NCBI GenBank assembly: GCA_045646965.1 | Contig: JAZRLR010000006.1 | Location: 4,385 to 68,384 of the forward strand | Origin: HGM04593 sp045646965 | Lineage (GTDB): Bacteria; Bacteroidota; Bacteroidia; Bacteroidales; Bacteroidaceae | Direction: 5' to 3' | Length of the DNA stretch: 64,000 nucleotides | Shown here: one piece after another, positions 37,201-44,782 of the stretch | How the letters are laid out: every line of letters begins with the position of its first letter | Numbering within the stretch: position 1 is the stretch's first letter | The notes under the pieces: model-generated | Databases searched by the model: none | Told to the model about the DNA's origin: nothing | The model's input: only the letters and a program-made list of their open reading frames with translations | Position numbers and translations under genes: made by a program

Positions 37201-38146
37201 TATCCGCTGGATTGAGAACGAGAGCCCCTATGGCACACACAACTTCGGTGACAAGAGCGCTTATGTGTCATCGGCCAAGGTGAGCACATCACTTGCCGCC
37301 GACGGCAGCAGTTGCACTTTCACTGTGAAGGCATCGCACGACAAGTGTCCCTATAACATCGTTTACACCGTGTATGCAAGCGGCGTTGTGGATATGAAGA
37401 TATCTTATACACCCAAGACCACTTTGCGTCGTATAGGTATCGACCTCACCTTCCCCGCAGGCTACGACGATGTGACATACTATGCAAAGGGCCCCTGGGA
37501 GAACTACATCGACCGTCAGCGCGGTTCGTTCCTTGGTGCTTACACCACAACCGTAGACGATATGTTTGAGATGTATGCCCACCCGCAGTCTATGGGTAAT
37601 CGTATGGCTCTGCGCGAGCTCACCATACAGAACCCCGAAAACGGAAACGCGATAAAGGTGGAGACCGAGGGCGAGGTATCTTTCTCTCTCTCACACTACA
37701 ACCAGGCGCAGTATCTTGTACCGCAGATACACGCGTGGGAGCTTAAGAGAGACGATGTGATATATGCCACATTCGACTATATGCAGCGAGGTCTGGGTAA
37801 CGGCAGCTGCGGCCCCGGCACCGAGAGTATGTATCTCTGCCCCACAAGCGGCACATATACCCACACTCTGCGCATAAGCACATCAAACGGCAATGACACA
37901 AGCGTTGAGAGCACAGGTGTAAAGAGCTGCACCATAAGCTATGACGCCGACAACGAGGTTCTCGTGTGTGAGAATATCCCCGCTCCCGGCGAGGTGCAGG
38001 TGCTCAATATAGGCGGTATAACCGTAGGCAAGGCTGTAGCCGAGGGTGCGGCACGCATTTCGCTTGCAGGCGCGCCCAAGGGCTCATATATCGCCATAAT
38101 AAACGCAGGCGGTGAGCAGCGCGTTCACAAATTCCTCAAAAAGTAA
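31217..38146 (+). CDS. Giant secreted GH84 N-acetylglucosaminidase - GH2 beta-galactosidase fusion
   Basis: This 2,309-aa protein has a signal peptide (1-26), a GH84 N-terminal domain (28-145) and a GH84 barrel (150-430) with RGLVEGYYGNPYS (153-165) and the catalytic pair Asp264-Asp265 in FFDDVWGG. A helical domain (435-610) and four lectin-like trefoil modules (about 617-750, 767-895, 918-1050, 1065-1200) follow, broken by a Pro-Glu linker (901-912). The GH2 part (about 1240-2225) has the jelly-roll, immunoglobulin-like and barrel domains, acid/base Glu1671 in GNESG, nucleophile Glu1737 in CEYAHAMGN, and a Bgal small-chain domain (1950-2225) as in LacZ. The end (2235-2309) looks like a type IX sorting domain. 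It should remove terminal beta-galactose and then beta-GlcNAc. Confidence 0.92.
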   Translation: MNKNIKRFVSMAVFLLLSAFAVPALSQVVDISPVPQQIEWSGSVAFSAATAYNIVGEADADKDAVALFKDNFTIGGALTVVIGERGDAAVAEYEALIPSKSEGYYLSVTNDKVVIAGNDGAGTYYGVQTFVQVASQPNVMSVTVTDYPSVPYRGLVEGYYGNPYSEANRMSLFEMFGRQKMNIYIYGPKDDVYHRGQWRENYPAEQAEEIRSYVEAAKANKVDFVWAIHPGENIQWNKTDSVNIVNKLKAMYDLGVRTFAVFFDDVWGGEGTRGDKQAELMNYITDELNKSYSDVNPCIICPTQYNKGWTSGNYLSTLGNTMYPEVRIMWTGNSVVDMINKSDMQWINAQISRKAFIWLNYPVTDYCINHLLMGPTYGNDLDIADMLSGFTANPMEYAEASKLSLFSIGDYNWNMPAYDADASWEKAIEYLMPQNAADFKFFCENNVDLGSTVHGLRRTNESPEFVVAKNTFDTKMAAGDKAAAYAAVNEQFVKLVTAADNLLATDEAPALIGEITPWLQSMKYLGAKGVSVVEMQNALLCENPDSFINSYLRYRDYDTKQAALRSRNFEGTIKEATPVVATVYVEPFIKEAAANLVSEYREIYDYRTDVFPAQVIENGTYYIKYNDKYLTNSTPNTAGSVPQFVVAKDDTRPQRQEWKITLDMNTNRYKIVNLEDNRYLNEKGEFSVNNSTNPYESAWHTYEILQQPGGKYAIQNGGSAGENLWTSNGSRISKSSSTTLLPEAFIFEIVPIGDEEAGSDSDELISRGIYYITDGDKYLTNNNVDGTGGTPSFEAVEEPGLAQEWRIAPDAGGRDCYKITSNADGRYINEYGVFGTNDYYSNWNSYLITLRDGLYSIRWTQQAVEKNGMKYLVSDGSRLVDRACAHSESYSVKIVTKYIEPAPEPEPIPEPEDLNPFKIDIYRVVNISTGKYLSNGENEANNAKIIYADGDEASAGQKWGFYPTGVQGEYVLINTLSYKACDMAPGVGYPVQWNFEPYNVNQVFKVVETEPGIWQLYNADNTAECLGKNAAGNPVVTSDLAAAGSTFRLEKAEEQLALNFPVANKSFIVYNVDTKQVLSCPANSTLNTYVRSAAYTGDDGQVWSLTKGNNAFILTSPIYGVSLDFGLDGARKPLLYTTNTTNSNQNVYFEEVVAGSHLYYMYALKNSVKHYLKAVADNTYATTTSASDEGTRFLIYMVNGSFGNDWENQEFFEENKEPAHATYIPYTSTASMLADAAYTYPWLTPETADYLSLNGTWKFHFVSEPSARPGEKAFWGDAADVSGWDEIDVPSCWEMKGYDKPLYVNVEYPFYNTPPYINNKVNGIGDNPVGSYRRTFTLPQGWNEKNVFLHFDGLYSAAYVWINGEYVGYTQGGNNDHEFDVTAYVREGENNVSVQVFRWSDASYLEGQDMFHMSGLHRDVYMYATPKAFVRDHYITSTLEEGYTSGSMSVQIDIDNRGAEAASVTVEAELISPAGSVIATRTTSADVAAGAEHKTTLLFDNLFDLLPWTAETPNLYTVVVRQKDEAGNENMVFSTKYGFRHIEIKDGLVYVNGERVFFKGVNNQDTHPLYGRSIDVETMLKDVEMMKQSNMNTVRTSHYPRQAKMYAMFDYYGLYIMDEADVECHKSWNDRDKNSISNDPTWRAQYVDRTVRMVYRDRNHPSVMFWSLGNESGVGVNFNSTYAATRALDSRPIHYEGYSAANSSANTDMHSKMYPDLAFVQQYANNSIGSEPFFMCEYAHAMGNSVGNLQEYWDIVESSRYGIGGCIWDWVDQSIYDPQAIKSGVLDVNGFPKYMSGYDFPGPHQGNFVNNGLVTADRAWTPKLIEVKKVYQYAAFTYDKATGVLSVRNKYNFIDLDNFDLRYTVLRNGEAVESSVVAMPATAPGATSQVTLALATDMQDGAEYLLNVELLKKEAEVWCEAGYSMAAEQFTLQERAALATVAAAPDALIYSTEGGYSVKNGNITFTLNSSGFVKEWVANGVQVLEENLSHPVYSNIRWIENESPYGTHNFGDKSAYVSSAKVSTSLAADGSSCTFTVKASHDKCPYNIVYTVYASGVVDMKISYTPKTTLRRIGIDLTFPAGYDDVTYYAKGPWENYIDRQRGSFLGAYTTTVDDMFEMYAHPQSMGNRMALRELTIQNPENGNAIKVETEGEVSFSLSHYNQAQYLVPQIHAWELKRDDVIYATFDYMQRGLGNGSCGPGTESMYLCPTSGTYTHTLRISTSNGNDTSVESTGVKSCTISYDADNEVLVCENIPAPGEVQVLNIGGITVGKAVAEGAARISLAGAPKGSYIAIINAGGEQRVHKFLKK

Positions 38147-38169
38147 ATCCTTTTGCAGGTAAGATAAGA

Positions 38170-38199
38170 AATAGGCACCCCGCGCGGGGTGCCTATTTT
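38170..38199. terminator. Bidirectional terminator after the GH84-GH2 gene
   Basis: A perfect 12-bp stem (aataggcacccc / ggggtgcctatt) closed by GCGC, with A-rich and T-rich flanks, lies between two convergent genes. Confidence 0.92.
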
Positions 38200-38222
38200 G
38201 TTTTATATATGTGTGCTTTCGG

Positions 38223-39101
38223 TTACAGGTAGTGCGAGGAGCGTTTCCTGTTTATGCGGCGGTATTTTATGACGCTCGGGGCCTTTGCAAGCAGCTTGCC
38301 CATAATGCGCAGGTAGTCGATGCTCTGTCGGCGGGGTAGCGCGGCGATGCTCTTCTTTGCCACGGCTGCAATGCCGTAGGCCGCAGCCTTGAGCAGTGAG
38401 TGTCTCACATTGGCACACTCGGCAAGGTGGTAGATGTATTCGGCACGCATAAACCTCTCGTAGCCGCCGGGGCGGTCGTCGCGGTCGTGGTGTGCAAACG
38501 ACTGTGGGCAGTAGCCTATCTTGTAGCCGTGGAAAAGGAGTCGGTTCGCAAAATCCACATCCTCGCCGTAGTGGTAGAAGAGCGGGCAGAAACCTCCTAT
38601 GCTCTGGAGCAGGGAGGTGGGAATGAACCAAAAGGCGGCGTTCACAAAATTTGTGTTTACAAGGGCACACTCGGGCAGTTGTGCACACTCCTTTATCCCT
38701 GTGTAGTGCGAGAAGCCTCTGTCGGGGCGGTCGCCCTTGCCTGTCAGGTGCACGGGCGAAATAATTCCATATTCGGGGTGCTCCCTGCACTCCTTTGCGA
38801 GGCGGGCTATGGTGTCGGGCTTTATCCAAGCGTCCTGGTTCATAAGAAATACCGCGTCGTAGCCCTCGGCAAGGGCTATCTCAAGCCCTTGGTTGTTTGC
38901 CTTGCCGAAGCCTCGGTTCTCGCTGTTTGCAATGAGGCGCACTTCGGGGTACTCGCGCTTTATGCGCTCCACGGTACTGTCGTGTGAGCAATTATCTATG
39001 ACTACGGTGTCTATGGGGTGCTGCGACTCTCGCAGGCTGCCGAGACATCTCTCTATCCACCGCTCGAAATTGTACGATACTATAATGACAAGTGTTTTCA
39101 T
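38223..39101 (-). CDS. Family 2 glycosyltransferase
   Basis: This 292-aa protein is a GT-A fold glycosyltransferase. The N-terminal strand TLVIIVSYN (3-11), the nucleotide-binding IDNCSHDST (about 35-43), NRGFGKANNQGL (62-73) and the NQDAW acidic site (about 87-91) resemble rhamnosyltransferase-like GT2 enzymes of LPS or capsule synthesis. The later GEDVDFANRL block is the usual acceptor-side ED(V/I)D motif. Donor and acceptor are unknown. The start at 39101 was chosen because the family N-terminus begins there; 21 residues upstream in frame show no homology. It stands alone, convergent with the giant glycosidase gene. Confidence 0.88.
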   Translation of the reverse strand: MKTLVIIVSYNFERWIERCLGSLRESQHPIDTVVIDNCSHDSTVERIKREYPEVRLIANSENRGFGKANNQGLEIALAEGYDAVFLMNQDAWIKPDTIARLAKECREHPEYGIISPVHLTGKGDRPDRGFSHYTGIKECAQLPECALVNTNFVNAAFWFIPTSLLQSIGGFCPLFYHYGEDVDFANRLLFHGYKIGYCPQSFAHHDRDDRPGGYERFMRAEYIYHLAECANVRHSLLKAAAYGIAAVAKKSIAALPRRQSIDYLRIMGKLLAKAPSVIKYRRINRKRSSHYL

Positions 39102-39213
39102 CTCTTTGGAATGTGAGTGCAATATTAGAACAAAAAAATATTTTACACAAATGCCGCGCCGCAAAGCTTGCTCTCTTTATCCTCTCAATGCCCGATAAAT
39201 GGCTACACAGCAG

Positions 39214-39242
39214 TTGTATATAAATACTTTTTATTAATTTTG
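39214..39242 (+). promoter_or_regulatory. Promoter of the cation/proton antiporter gene
   Basis: TTG (39214-39216), 18 bases, then TAATTTTG (39235-39242). The ATG is 36 bases downstream. Confidence 0.6.
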
Positions 39243-39278
39243 CGCGATTTCTTATCGGAATTTAAATTTTATAGATAT

Positions 39279-40763
39279 ATGACATTCTTTACCTCGGAGA
39301 ATATAATGTTTATAGGCTCCATTTTGGTTTTTTGCAGTATTCTTATCACAAAGGCCGGCGGACGTTTCGGTTTGCCCGCCCTTTTGCTTTTTCTTGTGGC
39401 GGGTATGCTGTTTGGCAACGACGGCCTGGGCATACATTTCGACAATGTGGGGCAGGCGCAGTTTGTGGGTATGGTGGCGCTCTGTGTCATTCTGTTCACA
39501 GGCGGTCTCGAGACTAAACTCGACGATATAAAGCCGGTGCTCGGGCCCGGTCTCACGCTCTCCACGGTGGGTGTGCTGCTCACTACCACTTTTACGGGCT
39601 TCTTCATATATGGCCTCACAAAGTGGGACGCTATGTCGCTCGAGCTACCGTTTGTTACCTGTTTCCTGCTTGCGGCAACGATGTCTTCGACCGACTCGGC
39701 TTCGGTGTTCAACATCTTGAGAAGCAAGAATATAAATCTTAAGAATAACCTGCAGCCGCTGCTCGAGCTCGAGAGCGGAAGTAACGACCCTATGGCCTAC
39801 ATACTCACAATTGTGCTCATACAGCTTGCGCTCACATTGGGCGGGCCGGGTGCCGTGGCCATAGAGACACCTGTGCTTGTGGTCGATTCGCTCAAGGTGC
39901 TTGTGCAGCAGTTTGCGTCGGGTGCTATGATAGGCGCGGCGGCGGGCTTCGGCACTGTGTGGTTTATAAACAAGGTGAATCTCAATAATATCCCCCTCTT
40001 GTCGATAATGCTTATGAGCATTGTCTTCTTCACCTTCTCTTTCACCGATATGCTCGACGGCAACGGCTATCTGGCGGTATATATATCGGGTATCATAGTT
40101 GGTAATAACAAGATGAGAAACCGCAGGCAGGTGGTTGCTTTCTTCGACGGAATGACCTGGATAATGCAGATAGGTATGTTCTTGCTGCTTGGCTTGCTTG
40201 TGGTGCCGAGCGAGATGTGGAAAACAGCCGTAGCGGCTCTTTTCATAGGTCTCTTTGTTATGGTTGCGGCCCGTCCGTTGAGTGTATTCATCTCTTTACT
40301 GCCGTTCAAAGAGCTGACGCTAAAGTCGCGCCTCTTTGCTTCGTGGGTGGGCCTGCGCGGTGCGGTGCCCATAATCTTTGCGATATATCCCGTGGTGGAG
40401 AATGTGCCGGGTAGTGGTGAGATTTTCAATATAGTATTTTTTATAACCCTGCTCTCGCTTGTGTTGCAGGGCAGCAGCATAGTGATTGCCGCAAAGAAGT
40501 TCGACCTTTTGCTGCCCGCCAAGGAGGAGCGCCGTTTCGACGTGGAGCTGCCCGAGGAGGCCGGTGAGCAGAAAGAGATTACCGTCACCGCCGAGATTCT
40601 TGCCGAGCGCGGAAACACTCTCACCTCGTTTGGTTTTCCCAAGGGTGTACTTGTGATATTTATCAAGCGCGGCGACAAATATATAGTTCCCAACGGTTCG
40701 GTGGTGTTGCAGGAAGGCGACCATCTGCTCACCATAGCAAGCTCCGAGATTGACGAGGAGTGA
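39279..40763 (+). CDS. CPA1-type K+ or Na+/H+ antiporter with C-terminal RCK-C domain
   Basis: This 494-aa protein has about 12 transmembrane segments. The DxxxTD-like core is visible in AATMSSTDSASVF, and SGSNDPMAYIL contains the conserved ion-site Asp of the NhaP/CPA1 group. A cytoplasmic tail (about 405-494) ending in FGFPKGVLVIFIKRGDKYIVPNG is a TrkA-C/RCK-C regulatory domain, as in the NhaP2/CvrA potassium/proton antiporters. It probably exports K+ or Na+ in exchange for protons and helps pH and osmotic balance; the ion cannot be decided from sequence. It is monocistronic, between its own promoter and a bidirectional terminator. Confidence 0.9.
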   Translation: MTFFTSENIMFIGSILVFCSILITKAGGRFGLPALLLFLVAGMLFGNDGLGIHFDNVGQAQFVGMVALCVILFTGGLETKLDDIKPVLGPGLTLSTVGVLLTTTFTGFFIYGLTKWDAMSLELPFVTCFLLAATMSSTDSASVFNILRSKNINLKNNLQPLLELESGSNDPMAYILTIVLIQLALTLGGPGAVAIETPVLVVDSLKVLVQQFASGAMIGAAAGFGTVWFINKVNLNNIPLLSIMLMSIVFFTFSFTDMLDGNGYLAVYISGIIVGNNKMRNRRQVVAFFDGMTWIMQIGMFLLLGLLVVPSEMWKTAVAALFIGLFVMVAARPLSVFISLLPFKELTLKSRLFASWVGLRGAVPIIFAIYPVVENVPGSGEIFNIVFFITLLSLVLQGSSIVIAAKKFDLLLPAKEERRFDVELPEEAGEQKEITVTAEILAERGNTLTSFGFPKGVLVIFIKRGDKYIVPNGSVVLQEGDHLLTIASSEIDEE

Positions 40764-40784
40764 GCCGCAGAGGGTGTAAAAAGA

Positions 40785-40817
40785 AATCGGGAGCATCACA
40801 CGACGCTCCCGATTTTT
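40785..40817. terminator. Bidirectional terminator between the antiporter and DPP7 genes
   Basis: A perfect 10-bp stem (aatcgggagc / gctcccgatt) with a 10-base loop, then TTTTT on the plus strand and an A-rich left flank. Confidence 0.9.
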
Positions 40818-40835
40818 GTATCCTGTGAGAGTGGA

Positions 40836-42971
40836 TTATTTTATGATTGTCATCTCGTCGATGAGGCGTGTGCAACCACCGAACTTGTCGATGATAAAGA
40901 GCACATACCTGATGTCCACGTTTATACAACGCTGCATCTTCTTGTCGAAGTTGATGTCGCTGCTCAAAGACTCCCAGTTTCCGTCGAAGGCAAGGCCGAT
41001 GAGCTCGCCGCGTGCGTTCATTACGGGGCTTCCGCTGTTACCGCCGGTGATGTCGTTTGTGCTCAAGAAGGCAACGGGCATATCGCCGTTGGGCATTGCA
41101 TAGCAGCCATAGTCCTTTGAGAGGTAGAGCTCTTTGAGACGTGCGGGAACGGTGAACTCGCTGCTTGTGTTGTCCTCTTTCTCCATAACACCCTTGAGGG
41201 TTGTGTAGTGGTTGTATGTGACACCGTCTTTGGGCTGATAAGGCTTCACGCTACCATATGTGAGGCGCATTGTGAAGTTTGCGTCGGGAGCCATAGGCGC
41301 GCCGTCGGCCATCTCCATAAGTCCTTTGAGGTAGGTCTTGTGCAAGGGGTTGATTACAGAGTCGAATGCTGCCTTCTCTGCTGCGAGCTCGGCATATTTG
41401 TCGTAGATGGCTTCGCGCAACTGTGTGGCGGCATCCTTTGCGAGGCTCTTCTCTGTACCCTTCTTGTAGTATTTGTCAAAGTTCTTTTTATTAGAGATAA
41501 TAGAGTTGTCATATACGTGGTCGATGTACTTCTCCATATCTCCCTTGTACTTCTTGCTCATTTCGTTGAGCAGGGCGGGGCGCTCGCTCTCCTCGGTGAG
41601 TGACATATAGAGCGGGAGCACTTTCTTGGCTACGCGACGGTCTACCTCGTGGTTGTAGTCGCGGTTATGTACCCAGTCGTAAACAGCTTTGGCTGTAGCT
41701 CTCACCTTCTCGGTGTCGTCGCTGTTTATGGGATAGATGTTACGCTGTATGAACTCTACGTTGCTTATAATCTCGGTGATGAGTGTCATAAGATACTCCT
41801 TGCGGCTGCGTGCGTTCACGGCGTTGTTTATATTCTCGACAACGGTCTCATACTCTTTGTTGCCCACCTTTTGTGCAAATTGCTTGAAGGCTGCCTCTTT
41901 CTCGAGCTTTGTCTCCACAACTTTGTTGTCCACGATAGCTTTGTTCATACCTATAGAGTTCTTCCAATAGTTGCTTATGCGTGCCATCTTACTTGCATAC
42001 TGTATGTTTACAGCCTCGTCTTTCTCCATCTCCTCGCGAAGAATTGTGAGCGATGCGTCGCGTATTGCGATGCGGGGCTCGTTCTGTGAGAACATACGGT
42101 GTTTCACTTCGTCGCCTGTGAGGTAGCGCGATGTGCTGCCGGGGAAGCCCATAATCATAGAGAAGTCGTTGTACTCAATGCCTGCAAGAGAAATCTTCAG
42201 GTATTTGGGTGTGCTCAAGGGGATGTTTGTCTCGCTGTAGGGAGCGGGGTTGCCCTGTGCGTCGCCATATACGCGGAATACCGAGAAGTCGCAGGTGTGA
42301 CGGGGCCACATCCAGTTGTCGGTCTCGCCGCCGAACTTACCGATGGAGCTGGGAGGTGTGCCCACGAGGCGTACGTCGGTATATTTTTTGTAATATACGA
42401 GATAGTATCTGTTACCCTCGAAGTAGGGGAGCAACTGGGGGGTGAGATACTCTTTACCCGAAATTGTGTCGGCTGCGAACATCTCTGCCGCAATGTTTTT
42501 GAGAACATTTCTGTTGAAAGACTCCTGCTCGGTGAGTGTGCCGGCTGCGATGCGGTTGTTTATATCCTCGGTGACATCCTTTATCTCGGCAACGAATGTG
42601 AAGTTGATGTCTTTGCAGGGTAGCTCCTCGGCGTAGCTCTTGCTCCAGAAACCGTCGCGCAGGTAGTTGTGCTCCACGGCGCTCAACTGCTGTATGTAGC
42701 TATATCCGCAGTGGTGGTTGGTGAGGATAAGGCCGTTGGGCGATACAATCTCTCCTGTACATCCGCCACCGAAGATTCCTATCGCATCCTTCAACGAGGG
42801 TGCGCCGGGTGCATAGATGTCGTCGGCTGTGAGCTCGAGACCAAGCTCGCGCATAGGTCTTTCAAGGTTCTGGCTGCGCATTAACTGCAAAAGCCACATA
42901 CCCTCGTCGGCAAGAAGCTGTGTGGGGAGGGTGGTTGCTGCGATAATCAGCGTCAATAAAAATTTTCTCAT
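40836..42971 (-). CDS. dpp7: S46 family dipeptidyl peptidase, DPP7 type
   Basis: This 711-aa periplasmic serine peptidase removes dipeptides from the N-termini of oligopeptides. It has a signal peptide (1-21) and the chymotrypsin-like triad spread through the protein: His in TNHHCGY (about 84-90), Asp in the HTCDFSVFR block, and Ser in GGNSGSPV near the C-terminus. The length equals that of Porphyromonas DPP7 (712). Just after the serine the sequence is LAFDGNWE; glycine here marks DPP7, which prefers hydrophobic P1 residues, while DPP11 has arginine. The start at 42971 gives a proper signal peptide; 102 upstream codons in frame are not coding-like. A likely -7 box (TATCTTCG) lies at 43009-43016. 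Confidence 0.92.
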   Translation of the reverse strand: MRKFLLTLIIAATTLPTQLLADEGMWLLQLMRSQNLERPMRELGLELTADDIYAPGAPSLKDAIGIFGGGCTGEIVSPNGLILTNHHCGYSYIQQLSAVEHNYLRDGFWSKSYAEELPCKDINFTFVAEIKDVTEDINNRIAAGTLTEQESFNRNVLKNIAAEMFAADTISGKEYLTPQLLPYFEGNRYYLVYYKKYTDVRLVGTPPSSIGKFGGETDNWMWPRHTCDFSVFRVYGDAQGNPAPYSETNIPLSTPKYLKISLAGIEYNDFSMIMGFPGSTSRYLTGDEVKHRMFSQNEPRIAIRDASLTILREEMEKDEAVNIQYASKMARISNYWKNSIGMNKAIVDNKVVETKLEKEAAFKQFAQKVGNKEYETVVENINNAVNARSRKEYLMTLITEIISNVEFIQRNIYPINSDDTEKVRATAKAVYDWVHNRDYNHEVDRRVAKKVLPLYMSLTEESERPALLNEMSKKYKGDMEKYIDHVYDNSIISNKKNFDKYYKKGTEKSLAKDAATQLREAIYDKYAELAAEKAAFDSVINPLHKTYLKGLMEMADGAPMAPDANFTMRLTYGSVKPYQPKDGVTYNHYTTLKGVMEKEDNTSSEFTVPARLKELYLSKDYGCYAMPNGDMPVAFLSTNDITGGNSGSPVMNARGELIGLAFDGNWESLSSDINFDKKMQRCINVDIRYVLFIIDKFGGCTRLIDEMTIIK

Positions 42972-43191
42972 TGTTTTACTTATTTTTAGGTTTTGAAATT
43001 TCTCGCTGCGAAGATACGTTAAAAAAAGCACTTTCCTTGTGCCGTGGACGGGTAAACTTGCGGCGGCACATCTTTTTTTGTTACAAAATGTTATCTCTCG
43101 GCAATATTTTATAAATATGCCCTCTCTGTTTGTGCGCGACAGATAATTATTGCTATCTTCGTGCTCCCAACCCATATAAGTGAAAAATACT

Positions 43192-43908
43192 ATGAAAAAT
43201 TTTCTGGCGGCACTCTCTTTGCTGCTTCTTCTGCCTGCGTGCGGAAATAAATTCAGTGTGAAAGGAACACTTGCCACCGATATTCTCGACGGCGAATATG
43301 CCTATGTGAAAGGCACGGTGGGCAGCGATGTGTTTACCATAGATTCGTGCAAGGTGCTACACGGAGCCTTTGAGTTTGCGGGCGCAGCCGATTCTGTGCA
43401 GATTGTATCACTCTACATAGGCTCTACGCCCATTATGCCTTTTGTGCTCGAGAATGGCGCCATAGCCATAGACATCGCTCCAAACAGTATCTCTGTGGGC
43501 GGTACTCCGCTCAACGATGAGCTTGGTCGTCTTATGTGTGAAAAGGCCTCGCACGAGGCGCGTCTCGTGGAGATAGGTTCTCTGGAGGCGTCGATGATTC
43601 TCGACGGACACACTTCAGAGGCTGCAGCCGACTTTGTGCGCGACTCCATTGCGGCGGTTGGCGTCTCTATGGAAAATATGATAAACAGCTACATAAGACG
43701 CAACTACGACAATGTGCTTGCGCCCTGTTTCTTTGCACTGCTCTATAGCGAGGTGTCTGTTCCCATCCTCTCTCCCGAGCTCGAGAAACTCTACGACGAG
43801 GCTCCCGAGTCTTTCCGCAACGATGCTTTTGTGAGTGAGTATTACAACGTGGCGCGCGAGAATATGAACCGTATGCAACGGGCTGCCGAAGAGGAAAAAA
43901 ATAACTGA
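43192..43908 (+). CDS. DUF4369 lipoprotein without a thioredoxin domain
   Basis: This 238-aa protein has a type II signal peptide with lipobox LPACG (Cys about 17) and a DUF4369-type beta domain at about 20-115 (FSVKGTLATDILDGEYAYV ... VLENGAIAIDI). In Bacteroidota this domain usually sits in front of a thioredoxin fold, as in the gene at 48-49 kb, but here only a helical tail follows. Function unknown; it is anchored in the outer or inner membrane facing the periplasm. I used the ATG at 43192; a GTG four codons earlier is less likely. Confidence 0.78.
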   Translation: MKNFLAALSLLLLLPACGNKFSVKGTLATDILDGEYAYVKGTVGSDVFTIDSCKVLHGAFEFAGAADSVQIVSLYIGSTPIMPFVLENGAIAIDIAPNSISVGGTPLNDELGRLMCEKASHEARLVEIGSLEASMILDGHTSEAAADFVRDSIAAVGVSMENMINSYIRRNYDNVLAPCFFALLYSEVSVPILSPELEKLYDEAPESFRNDAFVSEYYNVARENMNRMQRAAEEEKNN

Positions 43909-43940
43909 AAAAGATGGCCACGGCCATCTTTTTTCAGTTA
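43902..43940. terminator. Bidirectional terminator overlapping the lipoprotein stop codon
   Basis: A long palindrome centred on 43920, with arms AAGATGGCC / GGCCATCTT extended outward by A- and T-runs, includes the TGA stop of the DUF4369 gene. Confidence 0.88.
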
Positions 43941-43974
43941 TTGTGCCTTGTAAGAGGCGGCTATCGTCGGCAGG

Positions 43975-44703
43975 TTACTCGCCGAGTGTCTTTGCGATGG
44001 CCTCTCTCGATTTCTCCATCAGATAGTCTACGTTCTCACTGCCACGGCCCTCGCATTTGATGGGAGCGTGGAAGGTGAGTGTCACGGGCGACCAGTGAAG
44101 GAAATGTGCGCCCACGGGCATAATATCGTATGAGCCCTGTATAGCCACGGGGATAACAGGTACTTGTGTCATATTTGCAACTGCAAAAGCACCCTTCTTG
44201 AAAGCGCCCAGCTTGCCGTCGCGGCAACGTGTGCCCTCGGGGAAGATAGCCATACACTTACCGCTGCGTATGATATTTATCGCCTTGCGGAAAATATCTT
44301 TCTGGGGCGATGTGCGGTTTACATATATGTGGTCGGTCATCTCACACGCCTTGCCCAGCAAAGGTATCTTGCGCAGAGAGTCTTTTATCATCCATTTGAA
44401 GTTTCTCATTACATAACCATACATTACAAAAATGTCGAATGTACCCTGGTGGTTTGCCACAAATACATAGCTCTTGTCTTTCTCTACATATTTCTCACGG
44501 TCTACCACCTTCACGGGAATGAGGAACACCCAGCAGGTGAGTCGGCACCAGATTACGGCAGGCCAGTAGTCGCCGTTTTTTATTTTAAGGATACCGCCGA
44601 AAAAGCTGATAGCCAAGCTCGCAAGAGCCGCCAGAAGAATGCCTGCCCACCAAGCAAAACATATCTGATAAAGCGCGTAAAGGGGGTGGAGTAATTTTCT
44701 CAT
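43975..44703 (-). CDS. plsC: 1-acyl-sn-glycerol-3-phosphate acyltransferase
   Basis: This 242-aa inner-membrane enzyme acylates lysophosphatidic acid to phosphatidic acid, the second step of phospholipid synthesis. It has an N-terminal hydrophobic hairpin (about 10-40), the HX4D motif NHQGTFD (His85, Asp90) and FPEGTR (154-159). It is the classical PlsC, in contrast with the glycine-lipid enzyme at 4.5 kb. The start at 44703 is used because the upstream 49 codons do not resemble the family. It appears monocistronic. Confidence 0.92.
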   Translation of the reverse strand: MRKLLHPLYALYQICFAWWAGILLAALASLAISFFGGILKIKNGDYWPAVIWCRLTCWVFLIPVKVVDREKYVEKDKSYVFVANHQGTFDIFVMYGYVMRNFKWMIKDSLRKIPLLGKACEMTDHIYVNRTSPQKDIFRKAINIIRSGKCMAIFPEGTRCRDGKLGAFKKGAFAVANMTQVPVIPVAIQGSYDIMPVGAHFLHWSPVTLTFHAPIKCEGRGSENVDYLMEKSREAIAKTLGE

Positions 44704-44782
44704 AATCTGTCTTGTTTTAGTTATTTGTCGCACAAATATAGTTCTCTTTTTCGATTTTTTCACAGCCCGTCGGGCAAAAGAG

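Noticed and set aside
42990..43016. A possible third copy of the dispersed promoter repeat
   Set aside because: Only about 15 bases match and the spacing to a plus-strand -7 box is absent.
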